Shown here: one piece after another, positions 21,385-28,835 of the stretch
How the letters are laid out: each line of letters begins with the position of its first letter
How positions within the stretch are numbered: the first letter of the stretch is position 1
From: JBOGED01 sp050743625
Lineage (GTDB): Bacteria > Actinomycetota > Nitriliruptoria > Euzebyales > Egibacteraceae
Length of the DNA stretch: 34,495 nt
Direction of reading: 5' to 3'
Assembly: GCA_050743625.1 (NCBI GenBank)
Contig: JBOGED010000470.1
Coordinates: 1 to 34,495, forward strand
The notes under the pieces: model-generated
Databases searched by the model: none
The model's input: only the letters and a program-made list of their open reading frames with translations
Told to the model about the DNA's origin: nothing
Made by a program: the position numbers and the translations under genes

Positions 21385-22371
21385 CTACCCGCTCCGACCA
21401 GCAGAAAAACCGCCCGACCCGGCTTTGGGAATAGGCCGATCATACCCTGTATGGCCCCGGCGCAGCCACGCCACCGCAGACTCGAGATCCGCGGGCAAGG
21501 GCTCGTCAACCTCGACCCGCTGGCCGGTCACCGGATGTCTGAAGCCGAGCTGCCGCGCATGCAGCGCGGGTCGGCGCAATCCCAACTGGCGGGCGATCAC
21601 GGGCGAGGCGCCATACGCCTCGTCTCCGGTGACGGGATGCCCGATAGCCGCCAAATGGACCCGTACCTGGTGCGTCCGCCCTGTCTCTAGCTGGACGTCG
21701 AGGATGGTGACAAACCCGAACGACTCGCGTGTGTCGTAGTGCGTCACGGCTGGCCGCCCCTCGGCGTCCACGCGAAACCGTGTGCGGACCGCGCGCGACC
21801 GCGCGATCGGCGCATCGATCGTCGCGCTGGGCGGATCCGGGACACCGTCGAGCAACGTCCAATACCGGCGTTCGATCTCATGCGCCTTGAAGATGGGGAC
21901 GAGACCCGCATAGCCTTGCGGGCTCTTCGCCACGACAAGTACCCCTGACGTCCCTCGATCGAGGCGATGAACGATCCCCGGACGGTCGGGGTCGCCGCTG
22001 GAGGCGAGCGGCATCCCGGCGGCACGCAGCGCGTCCACGAGCGTGACGTCATGGTGACCTGATCCCGCATGGACGACCAGGCCAGCGGGTTTCACCACGA
22101 CTGCTAGATGGTCGTCTTCCCACCGGACCACAACCCGCGGGGGCGGCGGTCGAGGTGGTGTGGGTGGCGGCGCGGTCACGCCTACCCGCTCACCGAGCCG
22201 GGCGCGGTGAGATTTGGCGATCGGGACGCCGTCGATGGTGACCTCACCCGCGGCGAGGCGCTGCTGGGCCCGCGCCCGCGGCTCCTCCAACCACCTCGCG
22301 ACGAGCACGTCGATGCGCTGCCCGTCCTCCCCCGCGGCAACCCGCCACTCCCGCCAGCCGGGCCTGCCCAT
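21385..22371 (-). CDS. rluD: RluD-family 23S rRNA pseudouridine synthase
   Basis: The 328-residue protein has an N-terminal S4 RNA-binding domain (RIDVLVARWLEEPRARAQQR, LAAGEVTIDGVPIAKSHRAR) and a pseudouridine synthase domain. That domain has the catalytic motif GIVHRLDRGTSGVLVV, whose aspartate attacks the uridine, and the later LETGRTHQVRVHLAAIGHPV. It modifies uridines, in E. coli RluD in helix 69 of 23S rRNA; the exact site here is inferred. Its ATG directly follows the lspA stop with no gap (TAGATG), so translation is coupled. The lspA-rluD pair is standard in actinobacteria. The glycine/serine tail is unremarkable. Confidence 0.92.
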   Translation of the reverse strand: MGRPGWREWRVAAGEDGQRIDVLVARWLEEPRARAQQRLAAGEVTIDGVPIAKSHRARLGERVGVTAPPPTPPRPPPPRVVVRWEDDHLAVVVKPAGLVVHAGSGHHDVTLVDALRAAGMPLASSGDPDRPGIVHRLDRGTSGVLVVAKSPQGYAGLVPIFKAHEIERRYWTLLDGVPDPPSATIDAPIARSRAVRTRFRVDAEGRPAVTHYDTRESFGFVTILDVQLETGRTHQVRVHLAAIGHPVTGDEAYGASPVIARQLGLRRPALHARQLGFRHPVTGQRVEVDEPLPADLESAVAWLRRGHTGYDRPIPKAGSGGFSAGRSG

Positions 22372-22905
22372 CTACTCAGGCGCGGCTGCCCGCAGCGCCG
22401 CCTGCTCATCGCGCTCCACCCTCGCGAGGATCAGCACGACAAGGCCGGCGCCGACGCAGATGCCGACATCCGCGAAGTTGAAGACGGGCCACCAGCGCAG
22501 GTCGATGAAGTCGACGACGTGGCCGGACGGAAAGCCGGGACTGCGAACCATGCGGTCCACGACGTTGCCGAGCGCCCCACCGGCCACGAGTCCGTACGCG
22601 AACGCGAGCAGCCGGCGGTCGATCTTGGGAAGGGCGCGCAGGACGAGCGCGATCACGATCACGGTGACGATGACGAAGAGGCCGGGGAAGAGCCCGGGAA
22701 ACCCGAAGGCCCCACCTGGGTTACGAATCACGCGGAGGTCGAAGGCGCCGAGGTCGATCGGGTTGCGCCCCTCCAGGCTCGCGACCGCCCACAGCTTCGT
22801 CGCTTGGTCGAGGAGGAGCCACGCGAAGGTGACAGCCGCCCAGATCGCGTACGCGGCTCTGCCGAGTGGAGCCCTACTTGTGGGGGCCTGCTGCGCCGAA
22901 GCCAT
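22372..22905 (-). CDS. lspA: Lipoprotein signal peptidase II
   Basis: From the ATG at 22905 the protein has 177 residues with four membrane helices. The conserved segments are LLLDQATKLWA, IRNPGGAFGF, GALGNVVDRMVR with the first catalytic aspartate, and VFNFADVGICVG with the second. It cleaves signal peptides of prolipoproteins at the outer face of the membrane. An in-frame extension to 22941 exists, but the ATG at 22905 has TAGACT 8 bases upstream, matching the leaderless pattern, and gives the normal N-terminus. It is coupled to rluD. The C-terminal alanine/glutamate tail is ordinary. Confidence 0.95.
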   Translation of the reverse strand: MASAQQAPTSRAPLGRAAYAIWAAVTFAWLLLDQATKLWAVASLEGRNPIDLGAFDLRVIRNPGGAFGFPGLFPGLFVIVTVIVIALVLRALPKIDRRLLAFAYGLVAGGALGNVVDRMVRSPGFPSGHVVDFIDLRWWPVFNFADVGICVGAGLVVLILARVERDEQAALRAAAPE

Positions 22906-22942
22906 GACGGGTGAGTCTACCGCCGCGCGCCCCCCACCCATG

Positions 22943-22987
22943 GGTGTGTCGACTCAGGTCCGCTTTCCGGATCCCAGTCGACACACC
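22943..22987. repeat. Long hairpin between lspA and the HExxH gene
   Basis: GGTGTGTCGACT (22943-22954) pairs perfectly with AGTCGACACACC (22976-22987), and the interior GGTCCG/CGGATCC pairs partly. It sits in the 96-base divergent gap, directly next to the TACGAT box of the plus-strand gene. It may be an operator, or a mobile hairpin: a solo half copy occurs at 7399-7420. Confidence 0.7.
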
Positions 22988-23001
22988 TACGATTGGGGGC
23001 A

Positions 23002-23451
23002 GTGGACCGTGACAAGCCAGGTTGGGAGCCCGTCATACTCGGCATACTCGCCCAGTGGAACCCCGCAGTGCCCGCCAAGGCGCTCACCCGTGCGTTGGCG
23101 TACGCCTGGGCGTCGCCGATCTCGCTTGTCGGGCTCGCGGTGGGTGCGGCCGCGGGCGTCAAGCCCACCATGCGGCAGGGCACACTGCTCTTCCCCCATG
23201 CGCGCGGCATCACCGGTTGGGTGTTGCGCACCAGAGGCTTCGCGGCGGGGACGTTCGGTCATGTCGTGGTGTGCACGCATGACCCCGAGCACTCGTTGAT
23301 GACTCACGAGCTGATCCACACCCGCCAAGCTGAGCGCTTCGGCCCCCTGATGGCACCCGTCTACCTGGGCCTCCTCGCCGTCTATGGGTACCACCGCCAC
23401 CCGATGGAACGCGCGGCTCGCCTGGCCGCCGCGTGGGACCATCAGGGCTGA
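23002..23451 (+). CDS. Putative membrane-associated HExxH protein
   Basis: From the GTG at 23002 the product has 149 residues. A hydrophobic segment lies at about residues 38-53 (SPISLVGLAVGAAAG), and MTHELIHTRQAERFGPLMAP carries a zinc-metallopeptidase-like HELIH (102-106). A second hydrophobic stretch follows (PVYLGLLAVYGY). The HELxHxRQ...GP pattern recurs in actinobacterial proteins of unknown function; proteolytic activity is not established and the third zinc ligand is not obvious. TACGAT lies 8 bases before the GTG; the TTG at 22993 is an alternative start. It is divergent from lspA and overlaps the gene at 23442 by ten bases at their 3' ends. Confidence 0.65.
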   Translation: MDRDKPGWEPVILGILAQWNPAVPAKALTRALAYAWASPISLVGLAVGAAAGVKPTMRQGTLLFPHARGITGWVLRTRGFAAGTFGHVVVCTHDPEHSLMTHELIHTRQAERFGPLMAPVYLGLLAVYGYHRHPMERAARLAAAWDHQG

Positions 23452-24251
23452 TCGGGGTGGAGCTCCGCGTGGATGCGCTCGGCGAGGGTCGTGGAGATGC
23501 CAGGAACCTCGGCGATGCGCTCGATGCTGGCGTTGCGGAGGCGGCGGAGGGTCTTGAAGTGCGCGAGCAGATCGGACTGCTTGGAGGGGCCGACACCGCG
23601 TACCGGGCGCAGCGCCTCGAGGAAGCGCTCGGTCTCGCGGTCGGACGGTGACATCGAGTCGTGCGCAGCGGTGCGCTCGAACAAGGGCACGGCCTCTTGC
23701 TCGGACGTGGTGAGGTCGGATAGGTCCCATTCGCCGGACTCTTGGTCGTCCTCGAAGCGCTCCTCTGGGCCCTGCTGGTGATCGGATGAGCCCTCTTCGT
23801 GCCAGGGATGTGGGACGACAGACAGGCCGGTCGTCTCGTGTGCGTCCTCGTCCTCATCGTCCGGCTCGGGAGCCCACCAGTCGGCCTTCTCGCCTTCCTC
23901 GCCGCCATCGAAATCGCTGTCGTCGTAGGGGGTCGCGGTCGGATCCTCATACGAGTCTTCGATCCCGCCGAAGTCGGCGTCGTCACGGTCCAGGGTCCCG
24001 ACGCCGCCCTTGTCGCGCGCCCAGGATCCCGCGCTCCAGAAGCCGCCCGCGGCTTCGAGCCCCGGGCCCGCAAGCATGGGCTGCCGTCTCGTTCCGGTAC
24101 GTTGGCGGAGGATCGCAAAGACGAGAAACACGGCGGCGAGCACCGACGTCACGATGGTCGCGTAGATGAAACCTGGCTTCTGCGCGTTGAAGAAGCCGAT
24201 GACGAGCGTCACGGCGCCCATCAGCACGAGGAGCATGCTGACGAGGATCAC
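23442..24251 (-). CDS. Two-helix membrane protein with acidic linker and HhH domain
   Basis: The 269-residue protein has two N-terminal membrane helices (about residues 2-20 and 27-47) and a short basic stretch RQRTGTRRQP. A long, strongly acidic, probably disordered linker follows (about 70-200, with EDPTATPYDDSDFDGGEEGE and PEPDDEDEDAHE). The C-terminal helix-hairpin-helix domain includes LRPVRGVGPSKQSDLLAHFK and IERIAEVPGISTTLAERIHA, resembling UvrC/RuvA-type DNA-binding repeats. The layout suggests tethering of DNA or a DNA-repair complex to the membrane. I do not recognise a named gene. It lies 66 bases after divIVA on the same strand, within the division cluster. The start is a GTG with a weak ribosome site. 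Confidence 0.75.
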   Translation of the reverse strand: MILVSMLLVLMGAVTLVIGFFNAQKPGFIYATIVTSVLAAVFLVFAILRQRTGTRRQPMLAGPGLEAAGGFWSAGSWARDKGGVGTLDRDDADFGGIEDSYEDPTATPYDDSDFDGGEEGEKADWWAPEPDDEDEDAHETTGLSVVPHPWHEEGSSDHQQGPEERFEDDQESGEWDLSDLTTSEQEAVPLFERTAAHDSMSPSDRETERFLEALRPVRGVGPSKQSDLLAHFKTLRRLRNASIERIAEVPGISTTLAERIHAELHPDQP

Positions 24252-24317
24252 GGGCGCATCACCGTCCTTGCTCTGTTTTGGGTGATTCTGCTTGCGGTGG
24301 CATTGGGGGCTCGCACT

Positions 24318-25067
24318 CTACTCCGACGATGATCGGCTCAGATCACCGTTGCCGGCGTACGCATCTTGGCCACTGCCGAACCTCCAGTCCGCGAGCTCGG
24401 TTCCTACGGCCGGGCGCACTTCCGACAGGTCAATGAGGTGGGCCGGCACATCGGGCAAGTCACCGGCTTGCTCGAAGCGTTCGAGCTGCTCGTGGAGCGC
24501 CGCGCGGACGCGGTCACGATACTCGTCACGCAGTCGGGTGAAGTCTGTCACAGTTCGCCTAATCCGGTCGAATTCGAAGCGTTGGGACTCCTGTGACCGC
24601 TCTGCCCGGCCGCGGGCCTCGGCGAGCATCTCGGTGGCCTGGCTTCGCGCGGAGGCAAGAGCCTGCTCAGCCTCGCGTCGCGCCTCGCCCACCATGCGCT
24701 CAGCCTGTGTCGTGGCCTGGGCGAGGGCCTGGTCGGCGTGGACCTTCGCTTGAGAGAGCATCTCCCCCGCGGCCCGTTCGGCGGTGACGAGCGCGCGTTT
24801 GAGCAGCTGCTCGTTCTCGATCGCCTCGGCGGCCTTCGCGGAGATCTCGGCGATCCGCTCGTCGGCGAACGCCTGCGCACGAGCGATTCGCTCGTCAGCC
24901 TGGCGTTCGGCCTCAGCCACCCTGGCGGATAGCAGGTCGCGCTCGCGGATGAGCTCGACCATCCGGTCCACGACACTGTCCAGGAAGGTGTCGACCTCCT
25001 CCTGGTGGTAGCCGCGGAACTCCTGCTTGAAGACCTTCCGCTCGATGTCCTCGGGCGTGAGCGTCAC
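24318..25067 (-). CDS. divIVA: DivIVA / Wag31-type polar growth protein
   Basis: The 249-residue protein starts MTLTPEDIERKVFKQEFRGY followed by HQEEVDTFLDSVVDRMVEL, the conserved DivIVA membrane-curvature-binding domain with its Phe and Arg tip. It is followed by a long coiled coil (about residues 40-200) rich in Ala, Glu and Arg, and a short variable tail. DivIVA marks curved membrane at poles and septa and directs wall synthesis in actinobacteria. AAAGGA precedes the GTG start at 25067. It follows yggT by 19 bases and belongs to the ftsZ-pgeF-yggS-sepF-yggT-divIVA series. Confidence 0.95.
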   Translation of the reverse strand: MTLTPEDIERKVFKQEFRGYHQEEVDTFLDSVVDRMVELIRERDLLSARVAEAERQADERIARAQAFADERIAEISAKAAEAIENEQLLKRALVTAERAAGEMLSQAKVHADQALAQATTQAERMVGEARREAEQALASARSQATEMLAEARGRAERSQESQRFEFDRIRRTVTDFTRLRDEYRDRVRAALHEQLERFEQAGDLPDVPAHLIDLSEVRPAVGTELADWRFGSGQDAYAGNGDLSRSSSE

Positions 25068-25086
25068 GGTGGGTCCTTTGAAGCGG

Positions 25087-25347
25087 TCAGCACAGGATGC
25101 TCTGGAGAAGGATGATCCCGATGAAGAGTACGATCGGCGACAAATCGAGCGCCATCGCGCCCATCTGTACCGGCGGGATCACCCTGCGGAGGGGGATGAG
25201 GAGCGGGTCGGTGATCGCGTGCAGGCCCCTTGCGACCGGGCGGAGCGGGTCAGGCAGCGAGGGGATCCACGCGAGGAGGATACGGACTAAGAGGATGATG
25301 TAGTAGATCTGGAGCGCGAGGCAGATGACATACAAGAGAGGATTCAT
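25087..25347 (-). CDS. YggT family membrane protein
   Basis: The 86-residue product has two membrane helices, NPLLYVICLALQIYYIILLV at the N-terminus and LDLSPIVLFIGIILLQSIL at the C-terminus, around the conserved family loop ITDPLLIPLRRVIPPVQMG. YggT proteins are encoded next to sepF in Gram-positive bacteria and a role at the division site or in membrane stress is suspected, but the biochemical function is unknown. AGGAATAAGGA precedes the ATG. The gap to sepF is only 3 bases, so the two are cotranslated. Confidence 0.93.
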   Translation of the reverse strand: MNPLLYVICLALQIYYIILLVRILLAWIPSLPDPLRPVARGLHAITDPLLIPLRRVIPPVQMGAMALDLSPIVLFIGIILLQSILC

Positions 25348-25350
25348 TCC

Positions 25351-25863
25351 TTATTCCTGGTTGAAGAAGCCGCGCTCCGAGAGCCGACGCCGTTCTTCGG
25401 TCGAGACGTCGACGTTCTTCGGAGTAAGGAGAAACACCCGGTCACCCACGCGCTCGATCCTTCCTTCGAGCCCATAGATCAACCCCGAAGCAAAATCAAG
25501 AAGGCGCTTGGCCACCATCTCGGTCGCACCGGCGAGGTTCATGATGACGGGGATGTCGGCGCGGAACCTGTCGCCGACCTCCTCAACGTCGTTGAAGGTC
25601 GTGGGATTGGTTACGTGGACCTTGCCGCTGCTCGGCACCGTCCTGACCGTGGCCGTGGCGAGTGACGGGGAGGATGACGCCGACTCCGCGGGCCGGGGAC
25701 CGAGCCTCCGAACGTTCGACGGCTCTGGACGCCGGAGCGCTTCAGCCGGGCGATACTCGGCCTGCCGCGCCGCCGCGGGCTCGTCGGGCGTTTCGGTGTA
25801 CTCGTCCTCGTAGTCCTCAACAAGACCGAGATACGCCAGCGTCCGCTTCCACATCGTCGCCAT
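25351..25863 (-). CDS. sepF: Cell division protein SepF
   Basis: From the ATG at 25863 the protein has 170 residues. MATMWKRTLAYLGLVEDYED is the N-terminal amphipathic membrane-binding helix, followed by a flexible linker. The SepF core, from VHVTNPTTFNDVEEVGDRFR through ADIPVIMNLAGATEMVAKRL to LDFASGLIYGLEGRIERVGD and VFLLTPKNVDVS, polymerises into rings and binds the FtsZ C-terminal tail. It anchors FtsZ to the membrane where FtsA is absent, as in actinobacteria. AAGGAG lies close to the start; the ATG at 25854 (MWKRT) has better spacing and may be the true start. Confidence 0.95.
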   Translation of the reverse strand: MATMWKRTLAYLGLVEDYEDEYTETPDEPAAARQAEYRPAEALRRPEPSNVRRLGPRPAESASSSPSLATATVRTVPSSGKVHVTNPTTFNDVEEVGDRFRADIPVIMNLAGATEMVAKRLLDFASGLIYGLEGRIERVGDRVFLLTPKNVDVSTEERRRLSERGFFNQE

Positions 25864-25890
25864 CGCTCCTTGTCTTCGGGTCAAGGGGGA

Positions 25891-26607
25891 TCAGGGGCGG
25901 GCGGATCGGGAGCCGAAGATGGCCTCGCCGAGCCGCACGATCGTTGCCCCTTCCTCGACCGCTACCTCGAAATCTTTACTCATCCCCATCGAAAGGTGTT
26001 GGACCTCTGGCCACCTGTCACGCGCCACGTCACGGAGCTCCCGCAGGCGCCCGAAGAACGGGCGCGGATCGACCTCGAGCGCGGGGACCGTCATCAGCCC
26101 TTGACAGGTGATGCCCTCGAGGTCCCGCACGTGTTCCACCAGCGTAAGCGCCTCGTCCGGACGGCAACCGCCCTTTGCCGGATCATTACCAATATTGACC
26201 TGGACGAGCACCTGCTGCACGGACCCGATGCGCCGCGCGCGGTCGGCAACGGCACGGGCGACCTCGACGCGATCCACCGAGTGGATCAACGTCGCGAGGC
26301 CCACCACGTCACGGACCTTGTTGCGCTGGAGTCGCCCGACGAAATGCCAGCGGAGCCCCTCATCGCCAGCCAGGGTCTTCATGGCGATGGCTTTCCGCCT
26401 CAGCTCTTGGGCACGATTCTCACCAAAATCCACCTGTCCCGCCTGGCGTGCGGCCTGGATGTCCTGCGGGTGGAAGGTCTTGCTGATGGCGACAATCCTC
26501 ACGGAGCCCGGTTCACGACCGGCCCGCAGAGCGGCTCGGTCAACGCGGTACCGGAGATCGTCGAGGCGGGCGGCGATGACGCTCGCGTTCTGAGCCGGTG
26601 AAATCAT
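25891..26607 (-). CDS. YggS-type PLP homeostasis protein
   Basis: The 238-residue protein is a PLP-binding protein of the PLPBP/YggS family. The lysine that holds PLP is in VRIVAISKTFHPQD, followed by DFGENRAQELRRKA, WHFVGRLQRNKV, and HLSMGMSKDFEVAVEEGATI with the phosphate-binding loop. It has no known catalytic reaction; it stores or delivers PLP and affects amino-acid and vitamin B6 balance. The ATG at 26607 overlaps the pgeF stop by one base (TGATG), which fixes the start; upstream in-frame sequence overlaps pgeF and is not protein-like. The gene is a standard member of the actinobacterial ftsZ-sepF segment. Confidence 0.94.
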   Translation of the reverse strand: MISPAQNASVIAARLDDLRYRVDRAALRAGREPGSVRIVAISKTFHPQDIQAARQAGQVDFGENRAQELRRKAIAMKTLAGDEGLRWHFVGRLQRNKVRDVVGLATLIHSVDRVEVARAVADRARRIGSVQQVLVQVNIGNDPAKGGCRPDEALTLVEHVRDLEGITCQGLMTVPALEVDPRPFFGRLRELRDVARDRWPEVQHLSMGMSKDFEVAVEEGATIVRLGEAIFGSRSARP

Positions 26608-27440
26608 CACATCGGCGACCCCGGCATCCGTGTCGATCGGACGATGACCGACGCGTTTCTTCCCTCCGGCGCTCCTTGTGCAACCGCGCGGTGACTGAAC
26701 CAGCGCGCGCCAATGCAGCGGGTACATTCCGTAGCGCGCGTGATAGTCCCGACGCCGCAGGCGTTCAGTGCCGCCTCGACGGCGGCTGGCAGGTCGAGGC
26801 TCCGGGTTCCCCACGATGTCTCCGCCCGCGCGGCGGGGACCACTCCGGCGACTTCCTCAGCGAGGGTGGCGGGCACCTCGTAACAACACCCGCCGATGGC
26901 GGGCCCCGTCAGCGCGGTCAGCCGGGAAGGCTCGGAGCCGGTGGCCTCGGTGAGCGCGGCGACCGCGGCCGGGACGATCCCCGCGGCGACGCCACGCCAG
27001 CCCGCATGGACCGCGCCAGCGCCACGCCCGGGATCGAGCAGCAGGATCGGCACGCAGTCCGCGGTAAGGACCACGAGCGCGACGTGATCCTCGGTCGTGA
27101 CCAGCGCATCCACACCGGCGACACGGCGCCCGCGGTCCGCTCGCCCGACCCGGCCCACGGCCTTGCCGTGAATCTGTTCCATGAAGACCGCGTCCGCCGT
27201 GGTCAGGCCCAGCGCCGCGAGCACCCTACGGCGACCCTCGTGGCCACCCACCCCAAGATCGATCGAGGCGTTCCCCTCCCGCCGCCCGCCGAACACCACC
27301 CGCGCCTCGGTAGGAGCTGAACCGCTTTCCCTCGCATGCGGAGGAAAGCGGAAGGTCAAAACCGGCGGTGCCTGACGTGGGCGCGAAATTCCTCCGGATC
27401 CGGAGGAACGCTGCGGTGTCGCCATAGGGGGCGCGGTCAT
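26607..27440 (-). CDS. pgeF: PgeF/YfiH purine nucleoside phosphorylase-like multicopper-oxidase-fold protein
   Basis: The 277-residue protein has the family motifs FMEQIHGKAVGRV, VALVVLTADCVPILLLDPGR and AGAVHAGWRGVAAGI, whose His, Cys and His residues bind the active-site zinc, then LTGPAIGGCCYEV. The family was once called laccase; members act as purine nucleoside phosphorylases or adenosine deaminases, and E. coli YfiH edits peptidoglycan precursors carrying serine. The ATG overlaps the ftsZ stop as ATGA. The first ~45 residues are an extension rich in Pro, Ser and Gly that is encoded partly by two palindromic repeats, so it may be a late insertion rather than part of the fold. Confidence 0.92.
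   Translation of the reverse strand: MTAPPMATPQRSSGSGGISRPRQAPPVLTFRFPPHARESGSAPTEARVVFGGRREGNASIDLGVGGHEGRRRVLAALGLTTADAVFMEQIHGKAVGRVGRADRGRRVAGVDALVTTEDHVALVVLTADCVPILLLDPGRGAGAVHAGWRGVAAGIVPAAVAALTEATGSEPSRLTALTGPAIGGCCYEVPATLAEEVAGVVPAARAETSWGTRSLDLPAAVEAALNACGVGTITRATECTRCIGARWFSHRAVAQGAPEGRNASVIVRSTRMPGSPM
27322..27351. repeat. Quasi-palindrome, family B, inside pgeF
   Basis: CCGCTTTCC (27322-27330) pairs with GGAAAGCGG (27343-27351), and the central GCATGC is itself palindromic. Only two central positions on each side fail to pair. It encodes about codons 30-40 of pgeF and shares TTTCCTCCGCAT-type core sequence with the hairpin at 18044. Confidence 0.75.
27389..27408. repeat. Perfect 20-base palindrome, family B, inside pgeF
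   Basis: TTCCTCCGGATCCGGAGGAA is a perfect palindrome encoding about codons 11-17 of pgeF. It shares the TTCCTCCGSAT/GGAGGAA arms with 27322-27351 and 18044-18078. Confidence 0.85.
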
Positions 27441-28633
27441 CTTCGTAAGAACGAGGGAATGTCCAGGTCCTCGTCGTCCTCGCCCAACACCACCCGGGAG
27501 CGGTCGGGGCGGCGGCGGAATCGCTCCTCCTGGCCCTCGTCCTCCGCGAGCACCCGTGACGGGGGACGGGCGGCCGGCTGCCGCGGGACTGGCTTGGGCG
27601 CGAAGGTCGTCGTCTCCGAGCTGACCGCTTCGCGACGCTCGACCGGTCGCAGCGTCGTCGACGGCCGGGCGGCGGCCACCCGCGATTGGGATCGCGTGAA
27701 GCCGGCAGCGATCACGGTCACCTTGACCTCGTCGCCGAGCGAGTCGTCGATGACCGCGCCGAAGATGATGTTCGCGTCGGGATCCGCGGCCGCGGAGATG
27801 ATCTCGGCGGCCTCGTTCACCTCGTAGAGCCCGAGGTCGCTCCCACCGGCGATCGTCAGGAGCACCCCACGCGCGCCCTCGATCGACGCCTCGAGCAGCG
27901 GGGAGCTGATGGCCATGCGGGCGGCCTCGAGGGCCCGGTTCTCACCGCGCGCCTTCCCGATACCCATCAAGGCGCTCCCCGCGTCCCGCATCACGGTGGA
28001 GACGTCGGCGAAGTCGGTGTTGATCAGGCCTGGCGTGGTGATGAGGTCCGTGATGCCCTGGACGCCCTGCAGCAGCACGTCGTCGGCGAGCCGGAAGGCC
28101 TCGAGCACGGAGGTGTCCGGGTCGGAGATCTCCAGCAACCGGTCGTTCGGGATCACGATGAGCGTGTCGACCTCCGCACGGAGCCGCTCGACCCCCTCCT
28201 CGGCCTGGGTGCTCCGGCGGCGGCCCTCGAACTTGAAGGGCCGGGTGACGACACCGATCGTCAACGCGCCGAGCTGCTTCGCGATGTGGGCCGCGATGGG
28301 AGCGCCGCCTGTGCCGGTCCCGCCACCCTCACCCGCGGTGACGAACACCAGGTCCGCGCCCTTCAACGCCTCTTCAAGCTCGTCGCGGTGCTCCTCCGCC
28401 GCCTGGCGCCCGACCTCCGGGTTGCTGCCCGCGCCCAACCCGCGGGTCAGCTCGCGCCCGACATCGAGCTTCACGTCGGCGTCGGACATCAGCAGCGCCT
28501 GCGCGTCCGTGTTGATCGCGATGAACTCCACGCCTTTGAGGCCCGCCTCGATCATGCGGTTCACCGCGTTGACCCCACCCCCGCCAATGCCCACGACCTT
28601 GATGACCGCCAAGTAGTTCTGAGGTGCAGCCAC
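27437..28633 (-). CDS. ftsZ: Cell division protein FtsZ
   Basis: From the GTG at 28633 the protein has 398 residues. It opens VAAPQNYLAVIKVVGIGGGG with the nucleotide-binding glycines. The tubulin signature GEGGGTGTG is at residues 101-109, and the T7 loop contains NTDFADV. A proline/arginine-rich linker follows, and the C-terminal peptide DIPSFLRR binds SepF and other partners. FtsZ polymerises with GTP into the Z-ring. AAGGAG stands 6 bases before the GTG; the ATG at 28678 would add unlike sequence and is not preferred. The stop overlaps pgeF as ATGA. The 202-base gap upstream separates it from ftsQ, so it probably has its own promoter. Confidence 0.97.
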   Translation of the reverse strand: MAAPQNYLAVIKVVGIGGGGVNAVNRMIEAGLKGVEFIAINTDAQALLMSDADVKLDVGRELTRGLGAGSNPEVGRQAAEEHRDELEEALKGADLVFVTAGEGGGTGTGGAPIAAHIAKQLGALTIGVVTRPFKFEGRRRSTQAEEGVERLRAEVDTLIVIPNDRLLEISDPDTSVLEAFRLADDVLLQGVQGITDLITTPGLINTDFADVSTVMRDAGSALMGIGKARGENRALEAARMAISSPLLEASIEGARGVLLTIAGGSDLGLYEVNEAAEIISAAADPDANIIFGAVIDDSLGDEVKVTVIAAGFTRSQSRVAAARPSTTLRPVERREAVSSETTTFAPKPVPRQPAARPPSRVLAEDEGQEERFRRRPDRSRVVLGEDDEDLDIPSFLRR

Positions 28634-28679
28634 GCTGCTCTCCTTGATGTACCTCGAGATCGGGCGGGGGAACCACAAC

Positions 28680-28714
28680 TCTCACCCTCAACTAGAGGTT
28701 TATAGTTATGTCAA
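28680..28714 (-). promoter_or_regulatory. ftsZ upstream regulatory region
   Basis: Reading the minus strand, TTGACA (28714-28709) is followed by an AT-rich run with TATAAA and then CCTC-TAGTT-GAGG, an inverted repeat (28698-28686). No properly spaced -10 for the TTGACA is clear. This is the most AT-rich stretch of the cluster, and similar TTGAGG-type inverted motifs precede ftsZ in other actinobacteria as I recall them. It is the likely site of ftsZ promoter activity. Confidence 0.4.
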
Positions 28715-28835
28715 CCACGAAGCGACCATACGCGTCCAATCTGTCCGGAGTCAAGGAACCCGCGCTGTCCAGAAGTACAGGCATGACGTGCGGAAACTCC
28801 TCTGGGTAGCGAAGCGGTGCATAGCGTTATCCACC

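Noticed and set aside
25891..26814. N-terminal extension of the YggS-type protein to 26814
   Set aside because: The extra ~69 residues are Arg-rich, overlap pgeF in another frame, and the TGATG junction fixes the start at 26607.
28709..28714. TTGACA upstream of ftsZ as a defined -35 box
   Set aside because: No TANNNT lies 16-18 bases downstream in the right place, so I list the region only as probable regulatory sequence.
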